A DNA stretch of 64,000 bases from Corynebacterium argentoratense DSM 44202. GTDB lineage: Bacteria > Actinomycetota > Actinomycetes > Mycobacteriales > Mycobacteriaceae. A model generated the notes under the pieces. The model was given only the letters and a program-made list of their open reading frames with translations. It searched no databases and was not told the DNA's origin. Positions 56,401 through 63,530 of this stretch are shown here, one piece after another (position 1 is the first letter of the stretch; every line of letters starts with the position of its first letter). Location of the stretch: contig NC_022198.1 of the NCBI RefSeq assembly GCF_000590555.1, positions 1,380,583 through 1,444,582 on the forward strand, in the 5' to 3' direction. The position numbers were made by a program, and so were the translations under genes.

Positions 56401-56463
56401 GCTGGTCAGTCCGAGGGCCGCGTTGGTGGGCAGTGTTCGGCGGGTGGTGCGTGAAGAGTACAT
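53425..56463 (-). CDS. glnE: Glutamine synthetase adenylyltransferase / adenylyl-removing enzyme
   Basis: GlnE adds or removes AMP on the tyrosine of GlnA. The 1012-residue protein has two nucleotidyltransferase domains with metal motifs: YISDVDVIFVSEP near residue 240 (deadenylylation half) and YGSDADVMFVCDP near residue 745 (adenylylation half), each followed by RPEGKRGVLVRTLESHVAYY or RPEGRSGPVVRTLESYRAYY. It starts 7 bases after glnA2. Third-base usage switches near 55.75-55.9 kb inside the gene. Confidence 0.97.
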   Translation of the reverse strand: MYSSRTTRRTLPTNAALGLTSPTATADLESLGWLNEHSLDILWALSGAGDVDLALNTAVRLKSALGEDYDALDRAIRKDPAIRVRLLSLIGGSTALGDHLVAHPELWSELADEAPTFSEMMQAMLGSVEATPEGIEGDPANPYLSTAGTYRAAITGPEAQTALKNTYRTLLMRIAAHDLAGTYPESPRRAGQPTVPFRKVVGELSDLADAALTAALSVAVAQVFKDKPMEGRLAVIAMGKCGARELNYISDVDVIFVSEPADTKITRLAGEFIRIGSQCFFEVDAALRPEGKRGVLVRTLESHVAYYTRWAHTWEFQALLKARPMTGDRALGDAYIESLSPMVWTASERESFVEDVQAMRSRVLDNVPAELRERELKLGRGGLRDVEFAVQLLQLVHGRSDDALRVTNTIDALEALIEGGYVGREDGYHFIEAYEFLRLLEHRLQLQRVKRTHMMPDLADDVALRWLARTSGVREGELGAEYRAVLRQISQLHAKLFFRPLLNSVVNLDVGTLRLSPDAAQRQLAALGYVFPGRAYEHLSALASGGSRKAKIQAMLLPTLMEWLSRTSDPDAGLLNYRKLSEECEERQWFLRLLRDEGIVGQRLMKILGNSPYVSQLIIDTPETLKLLGDGASGPKLVNPHPETVSKSLVAAACRKTNPDAAIAVARGLRRAELARIAAADLLGMMDVKEVCRSLSLVWDAVLEAALRAEIAASDEPLATITVIGMGRLGGAELGYGSDADVMFVCDPLPGVDETDAVKWSIGVCDRMRRRLSKPSKDPSLEVDLGLRPEGRSGPVVRTLESYRAYYERWGETWEIQALLRAAVVAGSPELGQRFIDMINPLRYPEEGVGEDVVREVRRMKARVDNERLPRGADRNTHTKLGRGALTDIEWTVQLLTLMHSDVEQLHTPSTLEALDVIRDQAIIRPQQAETLKVAWLAATRARNALVLVKGKRTDQLPSPGSQLATVAAAAGWDHANYQEFLENYLKLTRKARAVVDEVFWGSSGFELGPMG

Positions 56464-56470
56464 GCGGTGC

Positions 56471-57802
56471 CTAGTAATGCAGGTTGGTTTTCAGTTCCCA
56501 TTGGGTGATTTGCGACTGGTAGTCGTTGATTTCACGCCATTTGTTACGCAGGAAGTATTCGAAGACGTGCTCCCCTAGGGTGTCGGCGACCAATTCGGAT
56601 TGTTCCATGAGTCGGAGGGCTTGGTCGAGGGAGGTTGGTAGTTCGGTGTATCCCAGTGCGAAGCGTTCACGGCGGCTCAGCGCTGATACGTCACCTTCCG
56701 CGGGTTCGGGCAGGGTGTAACCCTCGGTGATTCCTTTAAGGCCTGCGGCGAGCAGGACGGAGAACGCGAGATAGGGGTTGCAGCCACTGTCGGGGCTTCG
56801 GACTTCAACGCGTCGGGATTCGACCTTGCCGGGGCGGTAGGTCGGCACACGCACCATGGCAGATCGGTTGGACACACCCCATGTTGCTGCTGGGGGTGCT
56901 TCGTTACCGAACATCAGGCGCTTGTAGGAGTTGACCCATTGGTTGGTGATGGCCGAGATTTCTGGGGCGTGGTGGAGGATGCCTGCGATGAAGTGTCGTG
57001 CGGTCGAAGAGATGTTGTATTCGTCGTCAGGGTCGTGGAAGGCGTTGATGTCGCCTTCGAACAGCGATATGTGGGTGTGGATGCCGGAGCCTGCGTATTC
57101 GGCGAAGGGTTTGGGCATGAAGGTGGCGGCTACCCCGTTGGCGATGGCGACCTGTTTGATCAGGAATCGGAAGGTCATGATGTGGTCGGCCATGGTCAGC
57201 ACGTCGGCGTGGCGCAGGTCGATTTCTTGTTGGCCGGGGGCTGTTTCGTGGTGGGAGAATTCGACGCTGATGCCCATCGATTCGAGGGCTTGGATAGCTT
57301 GCCTGCGGAACTGTGGGGCCAGGTCGTTGACGGATTGGTCGAAGTATCCGCCGTTGTCGGTGGGTTCTGGGCGTAGGCCACCAGTGTTGAGTGTTTTGAG
57401 TAGGTAGAACTCGATTTCGGGGTGGACATAGCAGGTGAAGCCTTCGTTGGCGGCTGCGCGTACTTGGCGGCGCAACACTTGCCGGGGGTCGGCCCAGGAT
57501 GGTTGCCCGTCGGGCATAGCGATGTCGCAGAACATGCGGGCGGTGTGTGGCTCGGTGCTGCTGGGCATCAGTTGGAAGGTAGAGGGGTCGGGCAGCGCGA
57601 TGGTGTCCGCTTCGCTGATACGCGAGTAGCCTTCGATTGCTGAGCCGTCGAAACCGATGCCTTCCCCGAAGGCGCTTTCTAGCTCTGCCGGGGCGACGGC
57701 CACGGATTTGAGTGTGCCGAGAATGTCTGTGAACCACAGTCGGACGAAGCTGATGTCTTGTTCTTCAACGGTGCGGAGCACGTATTCCTGTTGGCTATCC
57801 AT
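56471..57802 (-). CDS. glnA2: Glutamine synthetase-like protein GlnA2
   Basis: A 443-residue type I-like synthetase homologue. It has LWFTDILGTLKSVAV near residue 22, GFDGSAIEGYSRI near residue 50, HHETAPGQQEID and MPKPFAEYAGSGIHTHISLF. The KNLYxLP-type adenylylation tyrosine of GlnA is not evident. Its role in corynebacteria is not settled; it is not the main synthetase. TAGATT lies 7 bases before the ATG (leaderless), and glnE follows in the same operon. Confidence 0.93.
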   Translation of the reverse strand: MDSQQEYVLRTVEEQDISFVRLWFTDILGTLKSVAVAPAELESAFGEGIGFDGSAIEGYSRISEADTIALPDPSTFQLMPSSTEPHTARMFCDIAMPDGQPSWADPRQVLRRQVRAAANEGFTCYVHPEIEFYLLKTLNTGGLRPEPTDNGGYFDQSVNDLAPQFRRQAIQALESMGISVEFSHHETAPGQQEIDLRHADVLTMADHIMTFRFLIKQVAIANGVAATFMPKPFAEYAGSGIHTHISLFEGDINAFHDPDDEYNISSTARHFIAGILHHAPEISAITNQWVNSYKRLMFGNEAPPAATWGVSNRSAMVRVPTYRPGKVESRRVEVRSPDSGCNPYLAFSVLLAAGLKGITEGYTLPEPAEGDVSALSRRERFALGYTELPTSLDQALRLMEQSELVADTLGEHVFEYFLRNKWREINDYQSQITQWELKTNLHY

Positions 57803-57809
57803 GGGTACT

Positions 57810-57825
57810 AATCTATCTCTATACT
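57810..57825. promoter_or_regulatory. Overlapping divergent promoters of glnA2 and the DUF2786 gene
   Basis: Minus strand TAGATT (57810-57815) is 7 bases from the glnA2 ATG. Plus strand TATACT (57820-57825) is 7 bases from GTG 57833. The two -10 elements are only 4 bases apart, so polymerase can occupy only one at a time. Confidence 0.6.
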
Positions 57826-57832
57826 GGCTGCT

Positions 57833-58957
57833 GTGGGGGTCGGCCTGATCTTTTGGGGTTTTTTAATGTCTGTTGATTTTTATCGTTCTGGTCGTTTGTT
57901 TTTGCCTGATGGCTCGTGTTTGTCGGAGTTTTTATCCTCCGAGCTTTGGAGTTGTTTGGTGACTTTTGTGCGCCGGGGCGGGTGGACTGCTGGGGATTTC
58001 TCTCATGTTTTTGGCGCGAAGGGCCAGTTCATTGCTTTGGTGTGGTTTGATGACGTCGCGTCGGCGTGCGGTAGCGCTGCTGTGGTTGCCGACTGGCGTC
58101 GGGGCTTGCAGTGGTCGCGGGTGCTTGATAAGTCGGGGCAGCGGGCTGTGCTGAAGGGTGGGGAGAAAGCGTGGTGGGCGTTGGCTGATCGTCTGCGTCG
58201 TACGTGGCCTCTTCACGAGTGGGAGGTGCAGGATCAGTTGGCTGCGGATCCTAGTGTGTCGAAGGTTCGCGATCGGGTGTTGAGTTTGTTGCGTAAGGCG
58301 GAGTCGACGACGTTTGCGGCGGAGGCTGAGGCTTTGGTGGCGAAGGCTCAGCAGTTACAGCAGCAGTATGTTTTGGATGGGCTGGTTGCTGAGGGTTCGT
58401 CTGCGGAAACGATTCGCACACATCGGGTGTGTATTAGTGGGCCGTATATTAAGCATCGTTTCCGCTTGTTGGGGGGTGTGGCTCGGGCGAATGGGTGTCG
58501 GGCGATTTTGGTGCACCCGTTGGGTTTAGTGTCGGTTGTTGGTGAGCCAGAGTCGTGCGCTCATACGGCGCAGATGTATGAGTCTTTGCAGGTGCAGTGC
58601 GATTACTACATGTCAAAGGATCCTCGGGCGGAGCAGGCGCGTATGGATAAGCAGCTTGCGCCGTTCAAGCGTAGTTTTTTGTTGGCTTATGCTGCTCGGA
58701 TTTCTACCTTATTGTCTGAGGTCAATGAGCATGCGTTACCTGAGGATGAGGTTGCGCGTGCGTCAGCGGAGAAGGCGTTGGCGTTGCGTGGCACGGCGGT
58801 GGATCAGAAAGTGGAGGACTTGTATAGCAATCTTCGTTCCTCAAGCTTGGCGGTCAACAATTGGTCTGGTTATTCGGCGGGTGTTGACGCCGCGGAGCGT
58901 TCCCGGTTGGGCGGGGCTGAGATTGATGTCCAGAAATCTCTAGAGTCGAGCACCTAG
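57833..58957 (+). CDS. DUF2786 domain protein
   Basis: A 374-residue protein with the DUF2786 motif VRDRVLSLLRKAESTTFAAEAEALVAKAQQLQQQYVLDGL near residues 145-185. A C-terminal half follows that may be zincin-like, but I see no HExxH. The function is unknown. GTG 57833 fits a leaderless transcript; ATG 57866 (MSVDFYRSGRLF) is the alternative and gives a less hydrophobic start, but lacks a ribosome-binding site. Codons end mostly in G or T. Confidence 0.82.
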   Translation: MGVGLIFWGFLMSVDFYRSGRLFLPDGSCLSEFLSSELWSCLVTFVRRGGWTAGDFSHVFGAKGQFIALVWFDDVASACGSAAVVADWRRGLQWSRVLDKSGQRAVLKGGEKAWWALADRLRRTWPLHEWEVQDQLAADPSVSKVRDRVLSLLRKAESTTFAAEAEALVAKAQQLQQQYVLDGLVAEGSSAETIRTHRVCISGPYIKHRFRLLGGVARANGCRAILVHPLGLVSVVGEPESCAHTAQMYESLQVQCDYYMSKDPRAEQARMDKQLAPFKRSFLLAYAARISTLLSEVNEHALPEDEVARASAEKALALRGTAVDQKVEDLYSNLRSSSLAVNNWSGYSAGVDAAERSRLGGAEIDVQKSLESST

Positions 58958-58996
58958 CTGCCCGGTGTTGCGCCAGTGCCTGGTAGAACGGGTGGT

Positions 58997-59590
58997 ATGA
59001 GTGTCGAGTCGAACCTTGAGGTCGAGTTAAAGTTTTCTCCGGGGGATGCCGAAGTTCCGGATTTTTCTGCCGCGGCTGCCATTGATGCTGTGTCCGGGCC
59101 TGTGATTCGGCATTTGTCTGCTCTGTATTTCGATACGGCCGATGCGGTGTTGTCGCGCAATAAAATTACGTTGCGGCGCCGTACAGGCGGTAAAGACGAC
59201 GGGTGGCATGTGAAGCTGCCTGGTAATGGTGGTCGCGTGGAGTTGCATAGCCCTGCCTCCCAGGGCGAGCAATCCCCTCCTGCCCAGCTGCTTGCCCATG
59301 TCGCTGATCTGGTGGGTGACAGTGAGCTTGTGGAGGTCGCGCGCATCGATAATGAGCGCCACGAGTATGTGCTGATCTCTGGGGATTGTCCGGTGGTGGA
59401 GTTTGTTGATGACCACGTCACCGGCTACCACCAGGGCCGCAGCCGTTCGTGGCGGGAGTGGGAATGCGAGCGCATCGGGAATTCACCCGCGGCGATAACG
59501 GCCTTTGATCAGGCTTGCAGTGTTGTTCGTTCCGCGGGTGTTCCTGAGTCTTCGAACCCATCGAAATTAGCCCAGGCCCTCGCAATCTAG
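58997..59590 (+). CDS. CYTH domain protein
   Basis: A 197-residue protein with the CYTH/triphosphate-tunnel signature LEVELKF at the N-terminus, LSALYFDTADAVLSRNKITLRRRTGGKDDGWHVKLP and EYVLISGDCPVVEFVDDHVTGY. Such enzymes hydrolyse inorganic triphosphate or thiamine triphosphate; there is no CHAD domain. ATG 58997 is chosen because the EVELKF strand should lie close to the start. Confidence 0.87.
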   Translation: MSVESNLEVELKFSPGDAEVPDFSAAAAIDAVSGPVIRHLSALYFDTADAVLSRNKITLRRRTGGKDDGWHVKLPGNGGRVELHSPASQGEQSPPAQLLAHVADLVGDSELVEVARIDNERHEYVLISGDCPVVEFVDDHVTGYHQGRSRSWREWECERIGNSPAAITAFDQACSVVRSAGVPESSNPSKLAQALAI

Positions 59591-59600
59591 CCTGTTCAGG

Positions 59601-59813
59601 CTATTTTTCCCAGGATGCTGGCTTACCCCAGTTGTCGCCTTGCTCATCGTATTCGTCAGCGGCTTCAGTGCGTGCCTGTGCGGTTTCTAATGCCTCGCGG
59701 GCTGCCTGCTCGCTGTCGTAGGGGCCCATTCGGTGGGTTGCGTCGAATTCTAGGCCTTGTGCTACTTCGCCGGTTTGGGGGTTGAAGTACCACTTGTTGT
59801 CGAGGTCGTCCAC
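59601..59813 (-). CDS. Small SPOR-like actinobacterial protein
   Basis: A 70-residue acidic protein reading DDLDNKWYFNPQTGEVAQG near the start and RMGPYDSEQAAREALETA later. This resembles short actinobacterial proteins annotated as SPOR-domain containing; the function is unknown. AAAGG lies about 8 bases before the GTG. It converges on the CYTH gene and is divergent from the galactokinase-like gene. Confidence 0.75.
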   Translation of the reverse strand: MDDLDNKWYFNPQTGEVAQGLEFDATHRMGPYDSEQAAREALETAQARTEAADEYDEQGDNWGKPASWEK

Positions 59814-59895
59814 GAGGGTGCCTTTCTGTTGTTCGTTGTACCCAGCTGTGTGGGCTGCCGTAAATCATTGTAGTCGCCGCAGTTACTATGTAGGG

Positions 59896-61119
59896 ATGGA
59901 GCGAGTCAACCAGATGGAGATCGTGGCCTCAGCGCCGGCGACGTTTAATGTCATCGGCGAGCACACTGATGCTGTTGGTGGGGTTGTGTTGATGGGTGTG
60001 GCGTTGCCGCGGGTTCGGGTTGCGGTGACGCGCACGACCAGCGGCGTGGTTGAGGTGTCTAGCAGCATCGATGGGATTGAGGATTGCTCTGCCCGGTGGG
60101 CGGAGTTGCCGATTACTGCTGCGGGGGCTGTCAGCGAGCACGCTGGCCCTCAGACCAACCTTGCGGCGCGTTTCGGTTCAATTGCGAACATGTTGATCAA
60201 CAAGCAGTTGATCACTCGCGAGCACAACGGGTATGTCGTTGAGGTTTCTTCGGAGTTCCCTTTGGGCGTTGGCTTAGGCGTGGTCGAGGCCCTGGAGTGT
60301 GCGTTTGCGTTGGCGATTGTTCGCCCCCATGTTGATGATGACGACGCTCCCCTGCGCGCCAAGCTTGCGGAGGCGCTGGTAGACACAGCCACGTTGTTGC
60401 GTAAGCAATGTGATGACGCCGCATTGGTTGCGGCGTCATCGGATCCTCGCGAGCATGCGTCGGTACAACGTGTGCGCTACGAGGTTGCTTTGCGTAGCCC
60501 GGGCGGGGTGTCGGTGTTGGATTATCGGGATAAGTCGTTGACCACTGCCCCGCCGTTGGGTGATGTGGTTCCTGTTGTGGTCAATGCGTCGAAGCCACCT
60601 CAGCCCAGTGCCGAGTTGTCGCAGATGTGCCGCTTCCTTTTTGATGCCGCCCATGCCTATGGGGTGTCGGAGATTCGCCATGTTCCGGATGCTTCTCCGC
60701 GGGTGATTGAGTGGTTGACGGCTGTGCATTCGGTCAAGCCGGATTCTTCGGCTCCTGCTGTTCCTGTGGCTCAGCGGTGGTTGGATTTTCTTGATGGTGA
60801 GACGCAGCGTGCGCAGCAAACGGTTGCGTTGTTGCGTTCTCGGCGTCAGCGGGAGGCCGCCGATGTGTTGCAGCAGAGCCATTGTGCGGTGGCTGAGGAG
60901 TTTTCCTTCCCAACGGCGGCAGATGCTGTGGGGCTGCTCGCTGCGGAGCGCGGTGCGGTGGCATACCGCGCAGCCCACGGTGGGCATAGTTGTGCGGTGA
61001 TCGCGTATGTGCCTTCGGCTAGCGTTGATCGTTTTATTGCCGATGCAGAAGCCGGGTTGAGCGTGCTTGCCTTGGATCCTGGGTCTCGGGCTGAGGTCGA
61101 GCACTGCGCTGTCTGCTAG
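59896..61119 (+). CDS. GHMP/galactokinase-like protein with degenerate ATP loop
   Basis: The 407-residue protein keeps the galactokinase N-terminal signature as APATFNVIGEHTDAVGGVVLMGVAL. It ends with a GHMP C-terminal motif (YRAAHGGHSCAVIAYVP). The central phosphate-binding loop, normally PxGxGLSSSA, reads FPLGVGLGVVEALECA and lacks the serines, and the GMDQ region is KQCDDAALVAA. It may be a non-catalytic or repurposed family member. Orthologues at this locus are annotated galK. ATG 59896 is 6 bases after TACTAT. Confidence 0.75.
   Translation: MERVNQMEIVASAPATFNVIGEHTDAVGGVVLMGVALPRVRVAVTRTTSGVVEVSSSIDGIEDCSARWAELPITAAGAVSEHAGPQTNLAARFGSIANMLINKQLITREHNGYVVEVSSEFPLGVGLGVVEALECAFALAIVRPHVDDDDAPLRAKLAEALVDTATLLRKQCDDAALVAASSDPREHASVQRVRYEVALRSPGGVSVLDYRDKSLTTAPPLGDVVPVVVNASKPPQPSAELSQMCRFLFDAAHAYGVSEIRHVPDASPRVIEWLTAVHSVKPDSSAPAVPVAQRWLDFLDGETQRAQQTVALLRSRRQREAADVLQQSHCAVAEEFSFPTAADAVGLLAAERGAVAYRAAHGGHSCAVIAYVPSASVDRFIADAEAGLSVLALDPGSRAEVEHCAVC
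60412..60440. repeat. Perfect hairpin inside the galactokinase-like gene
   Basis: GATGACGCCGCA (60412-60423) and TGCGGCGTCATC (60429-60440) are perfect 12-bp inverted arms with a 5-base loop TTGGT. Each arm is a one-mismatch copy of the dispersed 10-mer. It encodes DDAALVAASS. Confidence 0.9.
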
Positions 61120-61150
61120 CGCCACTGGGTTCTGCCCCTGGGGGTTACTA

Positions 61151-61592
61151 GGGCGAATGAGTTAGCCGATAAGCCGGATTTTGTTCCCGTCAGCATACGT
61201 AGTGCTGACGGTGGCGAACATCCATCTAGGGCCGGCATGCGGCCTCGAGCGGCTCACCCATGGATACGGTAGACGAGCAGCCTGATCCATGCAGGCACAC
61301 CGCGGTGGTGCGCCCTTTAGCCTTGCTCCCGGTGGGGTTTACCTAGCCACCTCAGTCACCTGAGGTGCTGGTGCGCTCTTACCGCACCTTTTCACCCTTA
61401 CCCACGTGTTTCCACCGTGGGCGGTTTGTTTTCTGTGGCACTGTCCCGCAGGTCACCCTGGGTCACCGTTAGTGACCACCGTGCTCTGTGGAGTCCGGAC
61501 TTTCCTCGAGTAAACACGCCGTCTGCGGGATACCCCGAAGGGGCACCTCGCAGGGGTACGTGACTCGCGTTCGCCCTGGCTAACTCATTCGC
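61151..61592 (-). ncRNA. rnpB: RNase P RNA, bacterial type A
   Basis: The RNA component of RNase P matures tRNA 5' ends. On the minus strand the transcript contains the conserved GAGGAAAGTCCGG block of P4 near 61487-61500, GGGTAAGGGTGAAAAGGTGCGG near the specificity domain, and the closing GGCTTATCGGCTAACTC at 61160-61180. The 5' GAGTTAGCC pairs with the 3' GGCTAACTC to form P1. No protein frame is needed across this interval. Ends are approximate, set from the promoter and the P1 pairing. Confidence 0.95.
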
Positions 61593-61598
61593 GCTTCC

Positions 61599-61627
61599 AC
61601 TATAGGGCTGCGGGTGGGGTGTGACAA
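61599..61627 (-). promoter_or_regulatory. rnpB promoter
   Basis: On the minus strand TTGTCA (61622-61627) and TATAGT (61599-61604) are separated by exactly 17 bases, close to the vegetative sigma consensus. Transcription should begin near 61592, at the start of the P1 stem. Confidence 0.85.
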
Positions 61628-61663
61628 ACGGCTCGTGGGATGTCACGGGTGGATTTCTCTACT

Positions 61664-62785
61664 TTAAGGCCGGGTGTTCATTGCTCGGAGGCAGGTGGGG
61701 CCGTCGGCGTAGAACTCGATGATGGTCAGCGAGGATAGGTCGATCTGCGTGCGGTAGTAGATCGCGGGGGCTGCGTCGAGGGCTAGTTTGATGAGTGCCT
61801 TGATGGGGGTGGCATGGGTGACGACAACGATGTTGGCTGCCCCGTGGGTCTCGGTGAGTTCAGCTAAAACACCTTTGATGCGTCGGGACACCTGGTTGAG
61901 GGATTCGCCGCCGGGGGGCGCGATGGCTGGGTCGCTGAGCCAGGTGGTGTGCAGCTCGGGGTCTTTGTCGTGGGCTTGGCCAAATGTCAGCCCTTCCCAG
62001 GTTCCAAAGTCCATTTCGTGAAGGCCATCGATGACTGTGTAGTCGTCGGTAAGTATCTGGGCGGTTTGTTGCGCGCGCCGTGCCGGGGAGGATACGACAG
62101 CATCAATTCCGCCGATCTTCTTCAGGTAGTCGGCGGTGCGTTGTGCTTGTTGGCGTCCGCGTTCTGTCAGTTCGGGCCCATCGCTTCCGGTGTCGCCGCT
62201 GTATCGGCCGTTGACTGATGCGTCGGTTTCTCCGTGGCGCCAGCAGATCAGGCGGGTGGGTGCTGACGTCGCGGGGGCCTGCGTTGCGGCCTGTGTTGCG
62301 GTAGCCTTGTCGATTTGGTTGTCGGTGCTGTCTTCGCCGGCTTCACCGATGTCGCGGCTGACGAATCCGACGGGGGCTCCTTTAGCTCCGGCGTCCATGG
62401 CTTGGTTGGCTAGTGCGTCGGCGGCTTTGTTTTTGGCGCGCGGCACCCAGGTGTAGCTGATGGAATCGAAGGTGGCGGCTAGTTTTTGTGCTTTGAGCGC
62501 CAGCTCCTTCATGTCGGGATGCTTGACCTTCCAGCGCCCTGACATTTGTTCGATGACGAGTTTGGAGTCCATGAACACCTCGACGGCGGTGGCGCCGAGC
62601 TCGCGTGCGGCTTCCAGGCCGTTGATCAGGCTTGAGTATTCGGCGACATTGTTGGTGGTTTTTCCACCGTAGTAGGCGATCGATCCTAGAACTCGTTCGC
62701 TGGGTACCTCGATGAGGACGGTGCCGGAGCCTGCGACACCGGGGTTGCCGCGGGATCCACCGTCGGCTTCGATGCGGATGCGCAT
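61664..62785 (-). CDS. Bifunctional RNase HI / histidine phosphatase
   Basis: A 373-residue fusion. Residues 1-130 are RNase HI with the catalytic Asp in IEADGGSRGNPG, Glu in EYSSLINGLEAA and Asp in FMDSKLVIEQM. Residues about 180-373 are a phosphoglycerate-mutase-like phosphatase with the catalytic LICWRHGETDASVNGRYSG and a second VVTHATPIKALI histidine. The M. tuberculosis homologue is Rv2228c; the phosphatase half resembles CobC (alpha-ribazole phosphatase). ATG 62785 overlaps the upstream stop in TAATG. Confidence 0.93.
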   Translation of the reverse strand: MRIRIEADGGSRGNPGVAGSGTVLIEVPSERVLGSIAYYGGKTTNNVAEYSSLINGLEAARELGATAVEVFMDSKLVIEQMSGRWKVKHPDMKELALKAQKLAATFDSISYTWVPRAKNKAADALANQAMDAGAKGAPVGFVSRDIGEAGEDSTDNQIDKATATQAATQAPATSAPTRLICWRHGETDASVNGRYSGDTGSDGPELTERGRQQAQRTADYLKKIGGIDAVVSSPARRAQQTAQILTDDYTVIDGLHEMDFGTWEGLTFGQAHDKDPELHTTWLSDPAIAPPGGESLNQVSRRIKGVLAELTETHGAANIVVVTHATPIKALIKLALDAAPAIYYRTQIDLSSLTIIEFYADGPTCLRAMNTRP

Positions 62786-63507
62786 TAGGTCCTCACCAGG
62801 TAGGTGCCGCATTCGGGGCAGGTGGGTAGTTCGTCGGCGGGTGCGTGGCGCAGTGCGCTGATGGTGGCTGGGGGCAGGATGAGGTTGCAGCCGTGGCAGC
62901 TGCGCCCTTGCAGTCGAGCGGCTCCGATGCCGGTGTCTTCGCGTTGTTGGTCGTAGGCGGCGAGAACATCGGGGTGGGTGTTGGAGAGGGTGCTGCGCAG
63001 TGCGTTGATTTGTTGGAGCCGTTGTTCGGCGTGTTCCTCTTGTGCGCGTTGTGCGGCTTCGAGTGCGCGGGTGGCTGCGGCGATTTTGTCGTCGAGTTCG
63101 CTGTGGTGGGCCCCGTTGTGTTGGGCATTGAGCCTTTGGGCGTCGCAGCGTTTCAGTAGTTCATCTTTTTCGGCGAGTTTGTTGTCGATGCGGCGTTGTG
63201 TTTGTTCGAGGTCGCGGTGGAGTTCGCGGCGAAGGCCTGGGTCTTCGGGGTGGCGTGCTAGCTCGTCGGCGTCGGCTTGTTGGCGCTTGCTGAGTTTTTT
63301 GAGGTCTTCGTCGATGGTGTGGATGCGCCGTTGGATGTCTTGGACGCTCATTGATGACGCCGCGGCGCCGTCGCGCAGTTCGGTGCTTTGCGCGCGCAGG
63401 TTCTCGAGGGCTGCGCGTTCGGGTAGTTCGGCGGGGTCGATGCGTGCGGCGAGTTCGAGGTCTGCGAGTTCGAGCAGGAGGTGTTGCTCGCTGGCGGTCA
63501 TCTTCAT
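62785..63507 (-). CDS. Coiled-coil protein with C4 zinc ribbon
   Basis: A 240-residue protein. Residues 1-170 form a long coiled coil (DIQRRIHTIDEDLKKLSKRQQADADEL). The C-terminus carries two CxxC knuckles in GRSCHGCNLILPP and LPTCPECGTYLVRT. It is the Rv2229c-type partner encoded between nif3-like and RNase H genes in actinobacteria. The function is unknown, possibly RNA-related. AGGAAC lies before the ATG. Confidence 0.88.
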   Translation of the reverse strand: MKMTASEQHLLLELADLELAARIDPAELPERAALENLRAQSTELRDGAAASSMSVQDIQRRIHTIDEDLKKLSKRQQADADELARHPEDPGLRRELHRDLEQTQRRIDNKLAEKDELLKRCDAQRLNAQHNGAHHSELDDKIAAATRALEAAQRAQEEHAEQRLQQINALRSTLSNTHPDVLAAYDQQREDTGIGAARLQGRSCHGCNLILPPATISALRHAPADELPTCPECGTYLVRT

Positions 63508-63530
63508 GGTGTGTTCCTACTGGGGTGGTT

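Noticed and set aside
61398-61646. 82-codon frame within the RNase P RNA
   Set aside because: It lies across rnpB and its promoter; the conserved RNA elements explain the sequence.
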